Assembly (NCBI RefSeq): GCF_002994745.2
Contig: NW_020126816.1
Coordinates: forward strand, 434,001-498,000
DNA from: Rosa chinensis
Lineage: Eukaryota; Streptophyta; Magnoliopsida; Rosales; Rosaceae
DNA: 64,000 nt
Direction: 5' to 3'
Below are positions 59,693 through 64,000 of the stretch, piece after piece; position 1 is the first letter of the stretch, and each line of letters begins with the position of its first letter. The position numbers and the translations under genes were made by a program. Below the pieces are notes generated by a model, which was not told the origin of the DNA, searched no databases, and was given only the letters and a program-made list of their open reading frames with translations.

Positions 59693-61506
59693 CAAAAATA
59701 CAAAACAAAACAACGACTCAACAAAAAACAAGTAAATGACTCTACTTCCCCTAACTGTTGTCTCAGAGACTCCAAACTCATGGCTTTCACGTTAAACACT
59801 TAATCAAAATTGCATAGATAATTCCATGGTTAATAAACCTGTGACATTCATATGACTAAGCGAGATATGGAGAACTTAAGTTATAAAGTGAATGATAGCA
59901 TGTTTCGAACAAGTCCAATCCAAACTCACAGGGCATACTCTCGATTTTTCTCTTAGAAATGGGTATGCTTAAAAGCTTCACTCTCAAGTATATGCAAGAG
60001 AATAAATTGTAAGGCAACAAACAGCTTGCATATTTCATCAATAAACGCATTTTGTGAAGAATTTTTAAAGACCTCATGAAATGACTAAGTGCACAAATGG
60101 ACCTAAACCATAAGCTCGACTGCGTACCTGACTCCACTAACCAAAGACTGCCCATCTCAAGGATCAAGTCAGCACTTAAAACATGTTGTAATGGGGCTAA
60201 GCTAGGGTTTTCAAAATGAAGATTAAGGATACAAAAATCCTAAGGACCTAGCAGAGCATATAAGGACCACCTTATGTCATCATTTTTGCAGACCAAATAT
60301 CATTGTTTTGGGCCAAACCATCACTCTAACCAACATGGGAATGGACAAAGGCATAATTTTCAACTTTGAGCCTTCTACAAATTTGAAAGTCCAAAACCAC
60401 AGTTCAACAATTTCCCAAGAGTTTTCTTTTCAATTTGCCTCCTCTTTTGCCGCTTTTCTTTCTTTCTTTTTCATTTTTATTTTGGATTTTCCCCACCCCA
60501 CACTTGTCTTTCATCGTCACCCCTACATACTATGTCATGCTCTACTAAGTCCCTAAGACAAGGGTAGAGATATCCTGTACTAAGCTCATGGTAGGGTAGT
60601 GAGGGTGATGAAACAAAGGTTTTCAACGTAGGCTCAAAGGGGTTCATTCTAAGGAGTCCCACGACGGGCACAGTTGGGGACACATGCTTGTTTGGCTATG
60701 GTGGTTACCCTAATGCCTTCTATCCTATCCAGGATCAGTGCATATTATGGCATACAAGTTTTGACAGTCACAACAGCCGAGTTCTAGTACTCTCTAGTCC
60801 ATTAAAATCTATGGCACATGATCATTGGATTTCCAAAGAATGATGAGGTTTTGCAAATACAGCCATGAAATTTTGAATTTATCAATAAGCACTCGAAAAG
60901 AAAGTATTTTAGCTCAACAGCTCACTTAGGGTAAAATGAATCAGACTTAATCCTAGCATGCTTAATGAACCAAGTTACAATCCTATCTCAAATCTTCATA
61001 CAAGCATTACAATGTCGATTAACCACAGAATTCAATTAAGTCATATTTCGATTGTGAAAACCTTCAGCCATGAATTCAGAGACATGTTCATCCTAGACGT
61101 TAGGGGCATCCTAAGACTCAAACACACAAAAAGACTCTAAAACCCACGATTTTTTTATTTTAAATAAAGGTGTAAAATAAACTAAACTAAAATAAAAGTG
61201 TAAACCCTCCCCACACTTAGAATCTACATTGTCCTTAATGTAGGCAAGAAATATGGTATATAGACCCTAAATATGGGGGGCTACGAAAATAAGGGAAGGG
61301 TAAAATAAACAAACAAACAAAGACACAAGTACAATTCAACCTAACCAAGTGAAGGGATAGAAATGTCAAACTCTCGTTGATGGCTCCTCCACAGCCTCGA
61401 TTGAAATGGGTTGCCTCCCATGCACCGCTTAATATTTATAGTCCTTCAGCCTGGACTTTTCTCCTTGTTCACACGTGCTCATTCCTTGGATGCCTCCTGG
61501 AGGGGT
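59693..61506 (-). other. Non-coding interior of element G (3' portion)
   Basis: Homologous to 30903-32740 of element D, including GGGTTGCCTCCCATGCACCG near 61410. No coding domain visible. It stops at the H insertion point. Confidence 0.75.
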
Positions 61507-63161
61507 TGGTGCGGCTGAAATAGCCTCACAATTTAACCCTGCAAAATGTAGTTGTCAGTATAGGATAAGCAGGGATCGTTCAGTCCGGGGATTGTAGGGT
61601 ACACCTACACAAAAAGGTCAATTAACAAATAAAAGAATAAAATGGGGGGTTTTGGAATTTGGTTTCTAATCTACTAAAAATAAAAACAAAACAAATAAAA
61701 CTATATACAATGATCGACTTCCCTAACCTTGACCAATACCACTAAGAAATTACTAAGTGTAAAAACAGAAAATCCATTTCAACATGCTACAAAAATGTGC
61801 CCACCTTAAATGCCTAGATAAGAGCTCAAATGAAAAGCCTCAGCGGATCAATCCACTTATCTGATTCATTCTAATGTAGGCTTGAATCGGAAAAGTCCTT
61901 ACCAAGCCTAATACTACTAATTTTCGAAAACACTCAGCGTAATTCTCTTAACTAGTAGTATTATCTAACCCTCGAATCAACTCACACGTGCAAATTAACC
62001 ATTAGACATAGAATTTAACACGTAATTTCCAGAATCGTTTAACCATTGAACATAGTTTTTACCACTTTTTAGAACTAATTGCTACTTGTTTAACTCAGCG
62101 CCTTAACAAATAACAATTACTCTTGGCAAATTAAGAAAACACACAAGAACTCTCACCATTATTCTAGCATGAAAACTTATTAACCTAACTCTGAAAATTA
62201 CCTAAACACATAAAAGGGCACAAGATTGTAACATGCATCATAAAAGAATTCTCGAAATTAACTCAATAATAAACTGAAAATCTCAAAAATATTAATAAAA
62301 ATATTATGAAAATTTCATGTCTCCAATTACACAACTCGCAAATCCAAACACACAAAACCGAAACAAAAATTATAAGTAGAGTCATAGTTACACTTTGAAG
62401 CTTTCCTCAGTGGCTTAGCAACAAGGTGATGAACTCGTCTCTGCGATGGTGGTGGAGCGTCCTTGACTCAGCGCCTTAGAGCTTTGTAGATTGATGGATG
62501 GATGGTGGTCACGGTCTTGTAAGATATGGAGGTTTGAGGAGTGAATTGGGTAGTCTTGGAATGATCTTGGCTGGGAAGTGATGCAAATTATGTTCTGGAC
62601 GTTGTCTATTTATAGGGGAGCATTGGTTGGCTTTCCCAACTGAAACGTCTTCTTTATGGCCTTAACTCCTCTCATAATGGGGCAATTCTTTTAATTTCCA
62701 AGCTGAAACATCTTTCTCTTATTTATTTTTCCAGCTGAAACATCTTTTTCTTTTATTCCTCAACTGAAAACGTCTTTTCCTTATTTATTCCCCAACTAAA
62801 AACGTCTTTCTCCTTTATTCCCCTTCTTCATTGCTTGGTCAAATATCTTAATGCTTTATTTTATGACTCCATCATTGCTGTTTCCAAGAGTTCAACCAAG
62901 CAATGTTTCCTACAACAAACAGGAGAATATCAGAATTTTCTAGAGAAAATAAAATGTAAAGACCGCAAAAACAGTTGACAGTTAGGAATCCTGATCCAGC
63001 TAGGATTTTTCATGAATTTTACTTTTTCCGCCTATTTCACTCCAAACACTCAACAAGACTCTAAAAACGACTCAATGACTAAAAACACTAAACTTAAGGG
63101 AGAAACAAGGCTAAAATGGCGCACATATTCAATAATATTGTCACACTTTTTGCTCCTATCA
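61507..63161 (-). repeat. 3' LTR of element H (1,655 bp)
   Basis: Apparently full-length member of the J/D/F LTR group, with TATTTATA at 62607-62614 (minus strand), the GACGTTTCAG cluster and the CAATCCCCGG U5 box (sense). Confidence 0.88.
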
Positions 63162-63200
63162 ACTACCCCACACTTAGCTTTTGCTAGTCCCTTAGCAAAA
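63162..63200 (-). promoter_or_regulatory. Polypurine tract and hairpin of element H
   Basis: Sense AAGTGTGGGGTAGT directly before the LTR; hairpin TTTTGCTA / AGGGAC / TAGCAAAA at 63179-63200. Confidence 0.8.
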
Positions 63201-64000
63201 CAAAAATACAAAACAGAACAAAGACTAGACAAAAAACAAGTAAATGACTCTACTTCCCCTAACCGTTGTCTCAGAGACTCCAAACTCATGGCTTTCACGT
63301 TAAACACTTAATCAAAATCGCATAGATAATTCCATGGTTAATAAACATGTGACATTCATATGACTAAGCAAGATATGGAGAACTTAAGTTATACAGTGAA
63401 TGATAGCATGTTTCGAACAAGTCCAATCCAAACTCACAGGGCATACTCTCGATTTTTCTCTCAGAAATGGCTATGCTTAAAAGCTTCACACTCAAGTATA
63501 TGCAAGAGAACAAATTGTAAGGCAACAAACAGCTTGTATATTTCATCAAGAAACGCATTTTGTGTAGAATTATTAAAGACCTCATGAAATGACTAAGTGC
63601 ACAAATGGACCTAAACCATAAGCTCGACTGCGTACCTGACTCCACTAACCAAAGACTGCCCATCTCAAGGATCAAGTTAGCACTTAAAACAGGTTGTAAT
63701 AGGGCTAAGCTAGGGTTCTCGAAATGAAGATTAAGGATACAAAAATCCTAAGGACCTAGCAGAGCACATAAGGACCACCTTATGTCATCATTTTTGTAGA
63801 CCAAATATCATTGTTTTGGGCCAAACCTTCACTCTAACCAACATGGGAATGGACAAAGGCATAATTTTCAACTTTGAGCCTTCTACAAATTTGAAAGTCC
63901 AAAACCACACTTCAAAAATTTCCCAAGAGTTTTCTTTTCAATTTTTCTTCTATTTTGCCGCTTTTCTTTCTTTCTTTTTCATTTTCATTTTCTTTCATTT
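63201..64000 (-). other. Non-coding interior of element H, partial
   Basis: Nearly the same as 59693-60490 of G and as the D interior. The 75-103 codon frames found here also occur in D, F, G and J with many substitutions and no domain, so I do not call genes. Confidence 0.7.

Larger units (their letters stand above)
58243..61506 (-). mobile_element. Element G: coding-less element at the right edge of the satellite, interrupted by H
   Basis: 3' LTR at 58243-59653, polypurine tract and hairpin at 59654-59692, then interior homologous to D up to GCCTCCTGGAGGGGT, where element H's LTR begins. In D the same interior continues ATCTCTTCC, so the rest of G should lie beyond H, outside the window. 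The left flank is satellite ending GAAGC. Confidence 0.85.
61507..64000 (-). mobile_element. Element H: coding-less element nested in G, right end outside window
   Basis: 3' LTR 61507-63161, polypurine tract and hairpin 63162-63200, then interior to the edge. The LTR starts TGGTGCGGCT rather than TGATGCGGCT. The five bases before it, GGGGT, should be duplicated at the far end. Confidence 0.83.

Overview
The window is repeat-rich nuclear DNA from a flowering plant, probably centromeric or pericentromeric. I see no host protein-coding gene, rRNA gene or tRNA gene. Everything identifiable is either Ty3/Gypsy-type LTR retrotransposon sequence or a tandem satellite. The retrotransposons look Athila-like: primer-binding sites complementary to the 3' end of plant tRNA-Asp, a CCHC gag, a DLGAS protease and an HHCC integrase. 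Letter names (A-K) for elements are mine.

Left part (1-29,899) is a four-level nest. Element A (minus strand, autonomous type) has its 5' LTR at 27,694-29,899 and its gag-protease-RT frame running off the left edge. It sits in the integrase region of an older element I (fragment 29,900-30,540). A was hit twice. Coding-less element B (3,118-9,790, TSD TTTGT) lies inside its gag. Coding-less element J (10,473-26,953, plus strand, TSD CAATT) lies in its leader. Gag-only element C (14,239-24,117, minus strand, TSD CCCTT) lies inside J. The LTR pairs of B, C and J each differ by about one homopolymer base, so these insertions are recent. Outside the B insertion I read no stop codon in A's frame.

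Middle part (29,900-46,678) is a rearranged mosaic. It holds the pol fragment of I, element D with a truncated 3' LTR, the 3' end of an oppositely oriented element E, an inverted copy of a piece of an internal region, and element F, whose 5' LTR contains a solo LTR with TSD GACCG. A head-to-head LTR junction at about 46,124 follows.

Right part (46,679-58,242) is a satellite with a 159-bp monomer (about 62 copies) arranged in a 12-monomer higher-order repeat of 1,908 bp, with one 11-mer variant. It is interrupted by a solo LTR (47,670-49,302, TSD AAAAT). The array is cut at its right end by element G, itself entered by element H, which leaves the window. The 159-bp unit with weak ~40-bp substructure recalls what I remember of the carrot centromeric repeat Cent-Dc; that is a recollection, not a search result.

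How the parts may work together: A-type elements supply gag and pol, while C (gag only) and B, J, D and F (no coding capacity) keep only cis-acting parts. These are the tRNA-Asp primer site, a U5 box complementary to it, a conserved leader block, a TGGGAGGCAACCCA box, a perfect 8-bp hairpin next to the polypurine tract, and the LTR ends. This looks like mobilisation in trans, and the shared cis set is the most interesting non-satellite signal here.
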